Under the pieces are notes generated by a model. The model ran no database searches. It had not been told where the DNA came from and saw only the letters and a list, made by a program, of their open reading frames with translations. The position numbers and the translations under genes were made by a program. Below, piece by piece: positions 36,110 through 45,363 of a DNA stretch of 64,000 nt. The stretch is from G965212025 sp965237985. Its GTDB lineage: Bacteria; Pseudomonadota; Gammaproteobacteria; Poriferisulfidales; Oxydemutatoraceae. The first letter of the stretch is position 1. Each line of letters opens with the position of its first letter. Location: NCBI GenBank assembly GCA_965237985.1, contig OZ250161.1:1860001-1924000 (forward strand), in the 5' to 3' direction.

Positions 36110-37975
36110 ATGGAATCCATACCAATCTCAAAAGACAAATCTCTTGCCCCAGGCCGTGTTGCCGCCGAGTCGGTATCCGCGTTTCGCAAAATTTACGTGC
36201 AGGGCTCTCGGGACGACATTCAAGTCGGCATGAAGGAGGTTACGCTTGCTGCTACCGGGGTCGGTCCTGGTTCTGAAGAAAATCCACCGGTACCGATTTA
36301 TGATACTTCCGGCCCCCACTTCGGGGACGGGGCGGTTACGCAGTCTGAGAACGGGATAGTTCCGCTGCGTGCCAACTGGATAGACGAGCGCGCCGATAGT
36401 GAAATGGTGCCGGGTCGGTCGACAAACAGAAAAAACGGGGGTGCCCGGTCGGGCAATGGTGAAAGGGTGCGGTGTGCTCGATCCGGGCAGAACCTAACGC
36501 AAATGCATTACGCCAGGCGCGGCATTGTGACGCCTGAAATGGAGTATGTTGCGATCAGAGAGAACACACTGATTGATGTTTTGCGGAGCGACTCCCGGTA
36601 CAAAAAGCTGTTGCGCACGCATGGCGGGCGGACTTGGGGTGCGGTGATCCCGGAAATCGTTACGCCGGAATTTGTGCGCGATGAAATAGCTTTCGGACGA
36701 GCCATTATTCCAGCCAACATTAACCACCCGGAGTCCGAACCCATGATTATCGGAAGAAACTTTCGTGTGAAAATCAACGCGAATATCGGGAATTCCGCAG
36801 TCAGTTCGTCACTTGACGAGGAAGTTCAAAAGCTGGTCTGGGCAGTCAGGTGGGGTGCGGATACCGTAATGGATCTATCGACCGGGAAGCGAATATGGGA
36901 AACGCGTGAATGCATCATTCGGCATTCGCCGGTACCCATTGGAACGGTTCCGATTTACGAAGCCTTGGAAAAAGCAGGTGGCAAAGCAGAGGATTTAAGT
37001 TGGGAGATATTTCGCGACACGATCATTGCCCAGGCTGAGCAGGGAGTGGATTATTTCACGATTCACGCCGGGGTTTTATTGCGCTATGTGCCGTTGACTG
37101 CGGAGCGCACAACGGGAATAGTTTCCCGGGGGGGGGCGATTATTGCGAAATGGTGCCTCGCCCATCACCAGGAAAATTTTCTGTACACGCGCTTTGCGGA
37201 CATTTGTGAAATCATGAAACAGTATGACGTTTCGTTCTCTCTCGGGGATGGTTTGCGCCCAGGCTGTATTGCCGATGCCAATGATGAGTCGCAGTTTGCC
37301 GAACTCACAACCTTGGGGGAACTGACGAAACATGCCTGGGAACACGATGTGCAAGTCATGATAGAAGGGCCGGGTCATATTCCCATGCAGTTGATCAAGG
37401 AGAATGTCGAGCGCGAACTTGATGAGTGCATGGAGGCACCTTTTTATACTCTAGGCCCGCTGGTTACGGATATTGCGCCGGGCTACGACCACATTACTTC
37501 TGCCATAGGGGCTGCCATGATTGGTTGGTTTGGCACCGCCTTGTTGTGCTACGTGACTCCCAAAGAGCACCTCGGGCTACCTGATCTTGAAGATGTCAGG
37601 GAAGGCATCATTGCCTACCGCATCGCGGCACATGCGGCCGACCTGGCCAAAGGGCATCCGGCGGCTCAGTTGCGGGACAATGCCCTGTCCAAGGCGCGTT
37701 TTGACTTTCGCTGGATGGACCAGTTCAATCTGGGATTGGATCCACAGCGTGCCCATGAGTTCCATGATCAAACACTGCCGCAGGAGTCCGCGAAAGTCGC
37801 ACACTTTTGTTCCATGTGTGGGCCGCGATTCTGTTCCATGAAAATTACCCAGGAGATCAGAGAATATGCCAAATTGTGTGGCGTTGACGGTGGCGAAGCC
37901 GCGATTGAAATGGGACTAAAGGAAAAAGCGGGCGAATTCAAGAGTAAAGGGGGCGAAATTTACACCAAGATCTAA
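36110..37975 (+). CDS. thiC: Phosphomethylpyrimidine synthase ThiC
   Basis: ThiC is a radical SAM enzyme that converts aminoimidazole ribotide to the hydroxymethylpyrimidine phosphate of thiamine. The 621-aa product has MHYARRGIVTPEMEYVAIREN, the long central blocks (PANINHPESEPMIIG, NIGNSAVSS, GADTVMDLSTG, HAGVLLRYVPLT, EGPGHIPMQLI) and the C-terminal cluster motif CSMCGPRFCSMK (C-x2-C-x4-C). The motifs are given as separate short pieces. Only about 50 bp separates it from the divergent rhodanese gene, so there is no room for a thiamine pyrophosphate riboswitch upstream, unusual for thiC. Confidence 0.97.
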   Translation: MESIPISKDKSLAPGRVAAESVSAFRKIYVQGSRDDIQVGMKEVTLAATGVGPGSEENPPVPIYDTSGPHFGDGAVTQSENGIVPLRANWIDERADSEMVPGRSTNRKNGGARSGNGERVRCARSGQNLTQMHYARRGIVTPEMEYVAIRENTLIDVLRSDSRYKKLLRTHGGRTWGAVIPEIVTPEFVRDEIAFGRAIIPANINHPESEPMIIGRNFRVKINANIGNSAVSSSLDEEVQKLVWAVRWGADTVMDLSTGKRIWETRECIIRHSPVPIGTVPIYEALEKAGGKAEDLSWEIFRDTIIAQAEQGVDYFTIHAGVLLRYVPLTAERTTGIVSRGGAIIAKWCLAHHQENFLYTRFADICEIMKQYDVSFSLGDGLRPGCIADANDESQFAELTTLGELTKHAWEHDVQVMIEGPGHIPMQLIKENVERELDECMEAPFYTLGPLVTDIAPGYDHITSAIGAAMIGWFGTALLCYVTPKEHLGLPDLEDVREGIIAYRIAAHAADLAKGHPAAQLRDNALSKARFDFRWMDQFNLGLDPQRAHEFHDQTLPQESAKVAHFCSMCGPRFCSMKITQEIREYAKLCGVDGGEAAIEMGLKEKAGEFKSKGGEIYTKI

Positions 37976-38062
37976 CAGGGTTCCCCACTGTTGCCTTGTT
38001 GTTTTGTGTGTCTGTCTGGGCCGGTTTTTATGAGGGTTTCGTGTTGTTTTTCGGTGCGGTAA

Positions 38063-39895
38063 ATGCTTTTTACGTTAAAGGGTGCAGCATCGCTTCTTGT
38101 CTTGTATGTGGTGGTTTATGGTACCCAAGTCAAATGCCGGGAAGTGGAAACCGTGATCGTGACGGGTGCGCGAACGGCGATTGATGCACTGGATTTTGGC
38201 ACCCAGGCCACGGTCATAAGCGAACTTGAAATTCAAAAAAACCAGTACCGGACGCTTGGCGATGCTTTGAGTTCTGTGCCGGGGCTGTATGTCGCTTCCC
38301 TGGGTGGCCGTGGTGCGCAAACTTCTGTTTTTATTCGTGGCAGCGAATCCAATCATATTCTGGTTCTGGTTGATGGGGTGCCGGTCAGCGATCCATCCTC
38401 GGCGGTGCCGTTTTCTTTTGCTGCTCTGTCGCTTCTTGGAGTACAACGTATTGAAGTTTTACGCGGAGTTTATGGTGCCCAATTTGGTTCGGAAGCCATA
38501 GGTGGTGTCATCCAGATTTTTACCAACAAAGGTTCCGCAGTGGGAAAGCGCAATCTGCGACTTGAAAGTGGTAACCATGGAACCGTTGGTGCTTCGTTTT
38601 CAGTCAGCGCTGAAAATTATTTTCTTGGGGTTGAACATTTTCAGACACAAGGCGAGTCTTTCACTCCCCAGGCACTTCGTGGTGGGCAGGAGGGAGAAAA
38701 AGACGGTCATGAACGCCTCAGTTTGAAATGGCATTTTGATGCCTGGCTGGGGGATGACTGGCAGGCGAGTGGCAACATTGGCTATTTGCGGTCTGCTACT
38801 GAATTTGATGATTATCTGGGTGAAAGTGATGTGCAAAAAGAGCTTCGTGAACAGCGTTTGGGACACTTGGTTCTCAGCCGCAGTTTCTTTTCTGGTGTCC
38901 TGGATATGCAATGGAGCCTCCAATACTTTGACAGCCACAGGAGATATCCCTTTTCCCTGTACCACAATACCTACCGGGGAAATGTCTACAACGTGAGATT
39001 CAACGGCATCTATCGGGTGCGAAAGGATTTGCAGATCCAGTTTGGTGGCGAGCACGAAAGAACCGATGTGGATGTTGATGGCGGGGTTGACGCCAGTCTG
39101 CGTGCCCAAGCATTTTTTGGGCAGATTCTGTATGAATTGACCCCCAGCTGGTTCGCTACTTTGGCTTTGCGAAACGATGTTTTTGAAAAAATTCAGGCTC
39201 ACCAAACCTATCGCATTTCTTTGAGTCATAAGGTCGCGACCCATGATCTGGCGTTTTTCGGAAATTACGGGACAGGGTTCAGGGCAGCTGATTTGAACGA
39301 ACAGTTTGGTGTTGGAGGGAATCCCGAGTTGCGCCCAGAGCAATCTCGTGCCTGGGAAATCGGGATTGAAAAAAAATTCCCGAAATGGGGGTTTGACACC
39401 GGTGTGAGTTATTTTCAGAATCGCCTGGCTCACTTGATAGAGTGGGAAGGGGACTTTTTGTCAGGGGGGCTGCGTAACCTGGAACACGCTGAAATAACGG
39501 GTGGGGAAATGTTTTTTCAATACCGTAGCGACGGGCAGTGGAATATGCGATTCGATCAAAGCTTGACCAGCGCAAAGCGTGGTGATGGGAGCTATTTGTT
39601 GCGCCGTCCACTCAGAAAGAGTTCACTGAAACTGGATTGGAACTTCATGACAGGGGAAGCTTTACTCTTCGCGCTGGATTACATTGGCATGCAGTGGGAT
39701 ATTGGGAGAACGGACGCGTTGGCAAAGCAGCGTGGTGGATATTTGTTGGCGCGCCTGGTTCTGACGAAGCGCTTTCATGAAAAATTGATGGCTTTTGTGC
39801 GGATTGATAATCTTTTTGATCGTGACTACGAGCCGGTGAGTGACTACCAGGGTCAGGGCTTTGAGGTGCTGGCTGGTTTTACGGCCCGGTGGTAG
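38063..39895 (+). CDS. TonB-dependent outer membrane receptor, BtuB-like
   Basis: A 610-aa outer-membrane beta-barrel receptor, probably for cobalamin or a similar corrinoid. A signal peptide (LFTLKGAASLLVLYVVVYG) is followed by a TonB-box-like segment (ETVIVTGA), a plug domain with LGDALSSVPGLYV, IRGSESNHILVLVDGV and IEVLRGVYGAQFGSEAIGGV, and a barrel that ends in an aromatic residue after the motif VRIDNLFDRDYEPVSDYQGQGF. The short barrel and plug match BtuB more than siderophore receptors. The usual cobalamin riboswitch would not fit in the 87-bp gap after thiC. Substrate assignment is inference. Confidence 0.85.
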   Translation: MLFTLKGAASLLVLYVVVYGTQVKCREVETVIVTGARTAIDALDFGTQATVISELEIQKNQYRTLGDALSSVPGLYVASLGGRGAQTSVFIRGSESNHILVLVDGVPVSDPSSAVPFSFAALSLLGVQRIEVLRGVYGAQFGSEAIGGVIQIFTNKGSAVGKRNLRLESGNHGTVGASFSVSAENYFLGVEHFQTQGESFTPQALRGGQEGEKDGHERLSLKWHFDAWLGDDWQASGNIGYLRSATEFDDYLGESDVQKELREQRLGHLVLSRSFFSGVLDMQWSLQYFDSHRRYPFSLYHNTYRGNVYNVRFNGIYRVRKDLQIQFGGEHERTDVDVDGGVDASLRAQAFFGQILYELTPSWFATLALRNDVFEKIQAHQTYRISLSHKVATHDLAFFGNYGTGFRAADLNEQFGVGGNPELRPEQSRAWEIGIEKKFPKWGFDTGVSYFQNRLAHLIEWEGDFLSGGLRNLEHAEITGGEMFFQYRSDGQWNMRFDQSLTSAKRGDGSYLLRRPLRKSSLKLDWNFMTGEALLFALDYIGMQWDIGRTDALAKQRGGYLLARLVLTKRFHEKLMAFVRIDNLFDRDYEPVSDYQGQGFEVLAGFTARW

Positions 39896-39946
39896 GGTGT
39901 GGGTGCGGCAAAATAAAAACGGCACGGCACCGGCGGTCATCGTGAA

Positions 39947-41103
39947 GAATGCAGTCTCAATTGCTGATCCTGGAGTTTTCAGGCTGTCCAAAGGTGCAGT
40001 GGTGTTTTTGTTGCCTTTCCTTGGTTGAATGATGATACCCCTCGCCATCATTCGGACCGTGTCTTGAGATAGGAAGAAGCGGTGTTTGGGTTTCTGCTTT
40101 CAGGCAATTTTAATGAGCGCGTTGGCAGTGGTGATGTCTTGAATTCGCCCCCCCTTTTTATCGCTTTTTATCTGGCCGGAAAGTTTGCGCCTGCACCGGC
40201 AAAAAAGACCAGAATTACGCCAGCGCTGACAGGCGAATGCAGTCTCATTGCTGATCCTGGAGTTTTCAGGCTGTGCCAAGGCGCAGTGGTGTTTTTGCTG
40301 CCTTGCCTTGGTTGAATGGTGATACCCCTTGCCATCATTCGGACCGTGTCGTGAGATAGGAAGAAGCGGTGTTCGGGTTTCTGCTTTCAGGGCAATTTTA
40401 ATGAGTGGGTTGGCAGTGGTGATGTCTTGAATTCGCCCCCCCTTTTTATCGCTTTTTATCTGGCCGGAAAGTTTGTGCCTGCACCGGCAAAAAAGACCAG
40501 AATTCGCCAGCGCTGACAGGCGAATGCAGTCTCATTGCTGATTCTTGGAGTTTTCAGGCTGTGCCAAGGTGCAGTAGTGTTTTTGCTGCCTTGCCTTGGT
40601 TGAATGGTGATACTCCTCGTCATCATTCGGACCGTGTCGTGAGATAGGAAGAAGCGGTGTTCGGGTTTCTGCTTTCAGGCAATTTTAATGAGTGGGTTGG
40701 GTTGGCAGTGGTGATGTCTTGAATTCGGTTCCTCCTTTTTATCGCTTTTTATCTGGCCGGAAAGTTTGTGCCTGCACCGGCAAAAAAGACCAGAATTCGC
40801 CAGCGCTGACAGGCGAATGCAGTCTCAATTGCTGATCCTGGAGTTTTCAGGCTGTCCAAAGGTGCAGTGGTGTTTTTGTTGCCTTTCCTTGGTTGAATGA
40901 TGATACCCCTCGCCATCATTCGGACCGTGTCGTGAGATAGGAAGAAGCGGTGTTCGGGTTTCTGCTTTCAGGCAATTTTAATGAGTGGGTTGGCAGTGGT
41001 GATGTCTTGAATTCAGTTCCTCCTTTTTATCGCTTTTTATTTGGCCGGAAAGTTTGTGCCTGCACCGGCAAAAAAGACCAGAATTCGCCAGCGCTGACAG
41101 GCG
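39947..41103 (+). repeat. Four tandem copies of a ~288-bp unit
   Basis: Units start at 39947, 40235, 40522 and 40815 (each GAATGCAGTCTCA), with periods of 288, 287, 293 and about 288 bp. Each holds a near-perfect inverted repeat: GAATGATG or GAATGGTG, an 11-base loop and CATCATTC. They also share GATAGGAAGAAGCGGTGTT and GCACCGGCAAAAAAGACC. The array follows the BtuB-like gene and ends just before the next gene. Units are not multiples of three overall and carry stop codons, so they are probably non-coding. Confidence 0.9.
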
Positions 41104-41143
41104 TGTGAAGTGACGTCTGTCTGCGGCTTTTTCTAGCTGTCCT

Positions 41144-42274
41144 GTGGACCTGGTGACACAAATTGCTTTGGGAGCCGTGGTCGGCGAGCTTGTGGCTGGC
41201 AGAAAAATGGGCAGGAAAGCACTTTTGGCAGGGGCCGTGGCTGGTGCCTTTCCTGATATTGATGTCGTGTGGGGATATTTCCTTAGCGATGTTTCTCGTT
41301 TTACCAACCACCGCGGCTGGACCCACTCATTGTTTTTTGCTCCCTTGTCTGCCCTGTTGCTTGCCTGGCTTTTTTCACGATCCAAAGTCTGGTTTGCCGC
41401 ATCTTTTGCGACTTGGGCCCATCTGCTTTTCTGGTGTTTTGTGACCCATATATTGTTGGATCTTTGCACCACATACGGGACGCGTATTTTTTTGCCATTC
41501 TCTGAAGAACCCTATGAATTGTCATCAATTTTTGTTGTGGACCCCCTGTATACGGTTCCTTTGTTGTTGACGATCGGGGTTTTGCTTGCCGCCGGATATT
41601 CCCCACGTAAAAATTTTTATATAGCTGCGGGCGGATTGTTATTGAGCAGTGCCTACCTGGCGGCTTCACTGATTTTAAAAGACCACGCTGAAAAAGTTTT
41701 TCAAGATCTTTTCGTTTTGCACTGTCCAAAAGTTGAACGGCACCTGGTCCAAAGTGGGGAATTAACGACCCTGATGTGGCGAACGCTAGGCATGACTGCC
41801 ACAGGCTACGTGGTGGGGAGATATTCCCTGCTGAAAGGGCGGAAGGCCGTCACTTTGAAATTTTTTCCGTATCACGAACTTCGTCCCTGGTTTCAGAAGG
41901 AAAGCCGTCGCCGGCCGGAACTGGAAAAACTGCTTCGATTCAGCAAAGGGTTTTACAAACTGGAAACCGAGGGTCAGGAGTTATTTATGATTGACCTGCG
42001 CTTTGGCGAGCATCACCCATTTCGCTTTGCCATAGCGGATCTATCTCATGAAACACCGCTTCCCGAAAATTCGCCAAGGCGCAGTGGCAACATGTTCGAA
42101 AGTCGCAGCTTGAATATTTTCAGTCTCTGGTTGCTGGAATTGTTCGGCAAGTCCCGCCACCTGGCGGTCAAAAACAGCATGGTAACGGTTGTGCCGGGTG
42201 ATGTGCAGCTTTGTCCGGAGTCCGTGCCCGATGGCGTTGTTCCATTTGCGCGGAGGAACCTGGATTCCATGTAG
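41144..42274 (+). CDS. Inner-membrane metal-dependent hydrolase family protein (YdjM/YbcI-like)
   Basis: A 376-aa protein with the DUF457/YdjM N-terminal pattern: VTQIALGAVVGELVAG, AGAVAGAFPDIDVVW, then NHRGWTHSLFFAPLSALL with the conserved His residues thought to bind metal, and VTHILLDLCTTYGTRIFLPF. Four to five membrane helices occupy residues 1-200. The C-terminal 170 residues are soluble, with an aromatic-rich, charged sequence. The family has been described as LexA-regulated membrane hydrolases of unknown substrate. The start is GTG 41144, 40 bp after the tandem array, with no strong ribosome site visible. Confidence 0.85.
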   Translation: MDLVTQIALGAVVGELVAGRKMGRKALLAGAVAGAFPDIDVVWGYFLSDVSRFTNHRGWTHSLFFAPLSALLLAWLFSRSKVWFAASFATWAHLLFWCFVTHILLDLCTTYGTRIFLPFSEEPYELSSIFVVDPLYTVPLLLTIGVLLAAGYSPRKNFYIAAGGLLLSSAYLAASLILKDHAEKVFQDLFVLHCPKVERHLVQSGELTTLMWRTLGMTATGYVVGRYSLLKGRKAVTLKFFPYHELRPWFQKESRRRPELEKLLRFSKGFYKLETEGQELFMIDLRFGEHHPFRFAIADLSHETPLPENSPRRSGNMFESRSLNIFSLWLLELFGKSRHLAVKNSMVTVVPGDVQLCPESVPDGVVPFARRNLDSM

Positions 42275-42344
42275 AAACGGCGGCGCGAAAAAACTTTTGT
42301 CAGGACTGGACAGGCTGGGAATGGGACAGAAATGTTGTCAACAG

Positions 42345-43235
42345 TCAGGAGCGAGCTACGATTGCGGTTCTGAGGTTGGTGGCCAGGATGTCTGCTATAT
42401 TGATCTTGGAAACACTTTGCAATCCCTTCCATGCGGGTATGCTGTTTATTTCGATAATCCAGAATTTTCCCTCTCTATCCTCGATGATGTCCACGCCGGC
42501 GTAGGCCAGGCCCAGCAATTTTGTTGCGTCTCTTGCCAAGCGACATAGTGTGTCCGATGGTTTGGCAGGAAGGCAATCTGAGCCTTGTGCCAGATTGTTT
42601 ACCCAACTTTTCCCGAAGCGCTTCATGGCAGAAATCACTTTTCCACCAGCCAAAAATATTCTCCAGTCCTGCCATCTTTCGCCACTGCTCTCGATAAATT
42701 CTTGCAGATAGCAAACACTGTTCATTGTCATCGTCAACAAGTCAGCGGGCGATGAAATCAGGCGCACCCCCTTGCCTTGTGAACCGAAAACAGGCTTGGC
42801 AACCAGCCTGGTGTTTCCTGCCAAAAGGCCGTTTGCGGTTTCCAGCATCTGTGCACGGTTAATTCCCCCCCATGCGCGGGGAGTTGGGATGCCGGCTGAA
42901 GACAAAAGGAAAGAGGTCATCAGCTTGTCAACCGTGCGTTCGATGGCGAAAGCGTTGTTATGCACCACCGCGTTTTGTTTTTCCAGAGCGTGCAGCACGT
43001 TTAAACAGAAGACAACTTCTTCCAGGGAGCCGCCGGGAATGCCTCGGACGAACACCCCTTGTGGTTTCAAAATACCGAGATTCTGGGCACGCAAACCGGG
43101 TCGCGAGTCACCGATGAGAAATTCAAAGGATTGTAGCTCAACGGTTTTGACGGTACAGGAGACCCGGCGAAACGCTGCGGCGATTTCGCAGGCGTGCCAT
43201 CCCTGAGTTTCCTCGGTGACCAGCAGAATAAGCAA
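42345..43235 (-). CDS. RimK-like ATP-grasp protein of the H4MPT cluster
   Basis: A 296-aa ATP-grasp ligase. The ATP-binding pattern is clear: NNAFAIERTVDKLMTSFLLSSAGIPTPRAW (only the DKLMTSFLL part is diagnostic here), LVAKPVFGSQGKGVRLI for the phosphate loop, YLQEFI, DWRIFLAGGKVI and the metal-ligand end IIEINSIPAWKGLQ. RimK-type ligases add glutamate or similar amino acids; homologues occur beside mch in methylotrophs and are thought to act in H4MPT assembly, though the exact step in bacteria is not established to my knowledge. It starts with TTG at 43235, 21 bp after mch, and ends the operon. Confidence 0.85.
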   Translation of the reverse strand: MLILLVTEETQGWHACEIAAAFRRVSCTVKTVELQSFEFLIGDSRPGLRAQNLGILKPQGVFVRGIPGGSLEEVVFCLNVLHALEKQNAVVHNNAFAIERTVDKLMTSFLLSSAGIPTPRAWGGINRAQMLETANGLLAGNTRLVAKPVFGSQGKGVRLISSPADLLTMTMNSVCYLQEFIESSGERWQDWRIFLAGGKVISAMKRFGKSWVNNLAQGSDCLPAKPSDTLCRLARDATKLLGLAYAGVDIIEDREGKFWIIEINSIPAWKGLQSVSKINIADILATNLRTAIVARS

Positions 43236-43256
43236 AGTGCTTGGCTGTCTGTCGGT

Positions 43257-44243
43257 TTATTTTCCGAAAGAAAGTTCCAGAATTTCCGGTGCCAATCTTC
43301 CGTGGCGGTAGCTTTTCCCGGAAGGGAGGTGTGTGACCGTCACTTTTGCAGGACTGAAAAGCATCCGATCAATTTTGTAAAAATCCCGGTCATAGTTTTT
43401 GAATACCTGCGCAAAAGGGATGCCGTAGTCCCTGGAAGCAGTACTTGGCAGATCCTTTGCCAGTTGCTTTGCTTCGTCCTGGGCTCCAACCACAAAAAGG
43501 TTTATTTGTCCACCAAAAAGAATTGCGTCATTGGTGCGTCCCATTGCTTCTACGAAGTCTGGTGTCGGGGGAGCAACGGGAGCCGTCCCCGCCCCATCGA
43601 TAATGTTTTCGAGCGGAAAGTCGAGCTCATTTGCTTTGTGCAAAGCAACTTCCAGGACCCGTGCTGTTACTTGTATGCTTCCGACCAAGCTGGTAGTCGG
43701 TGCCAGAATGAGGGTGAGATGGCTCGGTTGGATACGACAGTCCTGGGCAATTTTTTCCATCAGCTCTGCGGGTGGAAAACGATCAGTTTCAAGAACCAGG
43801 ATGCCCCGCTCGGCCTGGTCCCGGTAAGCTAGTTTTTCGTAAATATTTTCTTTGCATGCCAAAGCACGTGCCGGTCCGGATGCGGGAGCGTAAAAACGGT
43901 TTTTCCCTTCGCCCGCCGTCAGGGTCCAGCCGGCGTATTGGGAGCCCAGGCAGGCCAGGACCGGGTTGCAGGTGTGTACGTTCACAGCCAATGACCATTC
44001 TTTGATGGCATCTTGGTAGGTGAAGGACACCTTGCCAAGTCCGCCCATGCAGATCTCGGCAATCAGGCGTCCGGTTTCCAGACCTCCAGGCTGTTTGATT
44101 CCAGCATCCACCACTTCTACACCGTTTGCCGCTTTGCAGCATTGGACGCGGTAGTAGTTGGGGTCGTGGCGCAGCTTGTTCAGTAATCCCACAGCCAGCG
44201 TGTTGACGCTGGGCGGATGAAATTCAGGTTCTGGGATGTCCAT
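43257..44243 (-). CDS. mch: Methenyl-tetrahydromethanopterin cyclohydrolase
   Basis: Mch hydrolyses methenyl-H4MPT to formyl-H4MPT, the step between MtdB and the Fhc complex. The 328-aa protein shows the family blocks GGLETGRLIAEICMGGLG, HTCNPVLACLGSQYAGW, FYAPASGPARAL and DGAGTAPVAPPTPDFVEAMGRTNDAI (in shorter pieces: GAGTAPVAPP, MGRTNDAI), near the ends of the fold. The length is usual. Its ATG overlaps the end of the ATP-grasp gene upstream by 20 bp and the RimK-like gene follows after 21 bp, an arrangement that implies one operon: mptG, mtdB, ATP-grasp, mch, RimK-like. Confidence 0.96.
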   Translation of the reverse strand: MDIPEPEFHPPSVNTLAVGLLNKLRHDPNYYRVQCCKAANGVEVVDAGIKQPGGLETGRLIAEICMGGLGKVSFTYQDAIKEWSLAVNVHTCNPVLACLGSQYAGWTLTAGEGKNRFYAPASGPARALACKENIYEKLAYRDQAERGILVLETDRFPPAELMEKIAQDCRIQPSHLTLILAPTTSLVGSIQVTARVLEVALHKANELDFPLENIIDGAGTAPVAPPTPDFVEAMGRTNDAILFGGQINLFVVGAQDEAKQLAKDLPSTASRDYGIPFAQVFKNYDRDFYKIDRMLFSPAKVTVTHLPSGKSYRHGRLAPEILELSFGK

Positions 44244-45363
44244 TCTTGTTGTTGCAGAGGGGATGTTCTATTTTTCGCGCCAGGGAACGTATGTTTTTTT
44301 GCAGACGAGAAAGTACTTTGGAGACTGTGTTGCCACTTTCATGTAGTGTGCACAGTGGTTCACCGGGCTCAAAAACACGTTTGCCAGCAGGTAAATCGCT
44401 GGCTTCCATCGGCCACGAGAAATTCTCCGGGATTTCTGTGGGCAACCGGCAATACAAAATTGCGTATGCTTTTATTTGCGAAGAGGCCATTTTAGTCGGG
44501 AGTGTGCCACGACATGCCGCCAGGTGCATGGCGAACATGGGTTGATTTTGTTCGTCGTCATAAAGTTGCAAAGTAGCGGATGGTCTGGGATTCAGTTCAA
44601 GACAGTACAGGCGGCCCGTGCAAAGCAAATAATCCATGCTGTTTATTCCCGTCAGCGAGTAAGCTCGCGCCAACTTTCCTGCGTATTTTTCACATGCTGT
44701 TATTTGCGTGTTTTCCAGCGGTGTACGGTTTATGGCCCCGCCATGACAAAAGGGAATAGCGGCATCGTGTGTTGAAGTCCAAAGTGTGTTGAAACCGATG
44801 GTGCGAATTGTCCCTTTTGCTGCTGCGAAAAGGTGAGATATGCCGCAACCTGGCAGGTACGACTGGAGATATTCCTGGCGTGATTTTGAAAAGTGGACAC
44901 CCATGCCCCCGGAAGAACCTTCGAGCTTGCGAAGCTGCGGATATTCAGCGTTTTTCGGCGGGTGTGGTATGCCTAGATTTTCCAAGGATTTTTCCAGTAA
45001 TTTCCGGTAGTGGCAAAGGGCAAAGATTTCGGAGCGATTGCCAAAAAAATCCCATGTCTTCTCGAAGCTCTCCACCAGCTTTGGATTTGCTTCCATCCCG
45101 GCTCCCGGGACAACTTTTCGGCTGCCCGTTTCGTTGTACCAGGCCCGGCAAGTGTTTTTCAGGGTATCGCTTTTTGCAAAATCATTTATGGTGACTTTGT
45201 AGTGTCGCCTCGTTCCTGTCAGGGTCTCTTGGTCACCAAAACAATCGATCGCTGATACTGTGTAACCAGACCGGCAGGCAGACTCGACCAGGTAACGTGC
45301 GCTGGAAGCGACAATCAAATATTCATCATGAGCCGGCGTGTTCACGGGCAGCATCGTATGCAT
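44224..45363 (-). CDS. ATP-grasp protein of the H4MPT cluster
   Basis: A 379-aa protein of ATP-grasp type. Supporting motifs are LRKLEGSSGGMGVHFSK for the ATP loop, GINSMDYLLCTGRLYCLELNPRPSA for the metal site (the ELNPRPSA end is the key part), and a helical C-terminal extension. Homologues sit next to mch in methylotroph H4MPT islands and are presumed to serve cofactor biosynthesis; the reaction is unknown. It overlaps mtdB by 38 bp on its 5' side and mch by 20 bp on its 3' side, so translation is probably coupled across three genes. The N-terminal 40 residues resemble a nucleotide-binding lead-in (EYLIVASSARYLVESACRSG). Confidence 0.8.
   Translation of the reverse strand: MHTMLPVNTPAHDEYLIVASSARYLVESACRSGYTVSAIDCFGDQETLTGTRRHYKVTINDFAKSDTLKNTCRAWYNETGSRKVVPGAGMEANPKLVESFEKTWDFFGNRSEIFALCHYRKLLEKSLENLGIPHPPKNAEYPQLRKLEGSSGGMGVHFSKSRQEYLQSYLPGCGISHLFAAAKGTIRTIGFNTLWTSTHDAAIPFCHGGAINRTPLENTQITACEKYAGKLARAYSLTGINSMDYLLCTGRLYCLELNPRPSATLQLYDDEQNQPMFAMHLAACRGTLPTKMASSQIKAYAILYCRLPTEIPENFSWPMEASDLPAGKRVFEPGEPLCTLHESGNTVSKVLSRLQKNIRSLARKIEHPLCNNKNGHPRT

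Noticed and set aside
38000..38062. Cobalamin riboswitch upstream of the BtuB-like gene
   Set aside because: Only 87 bp separate it from thiC and no B12-box-like sequence was seen.
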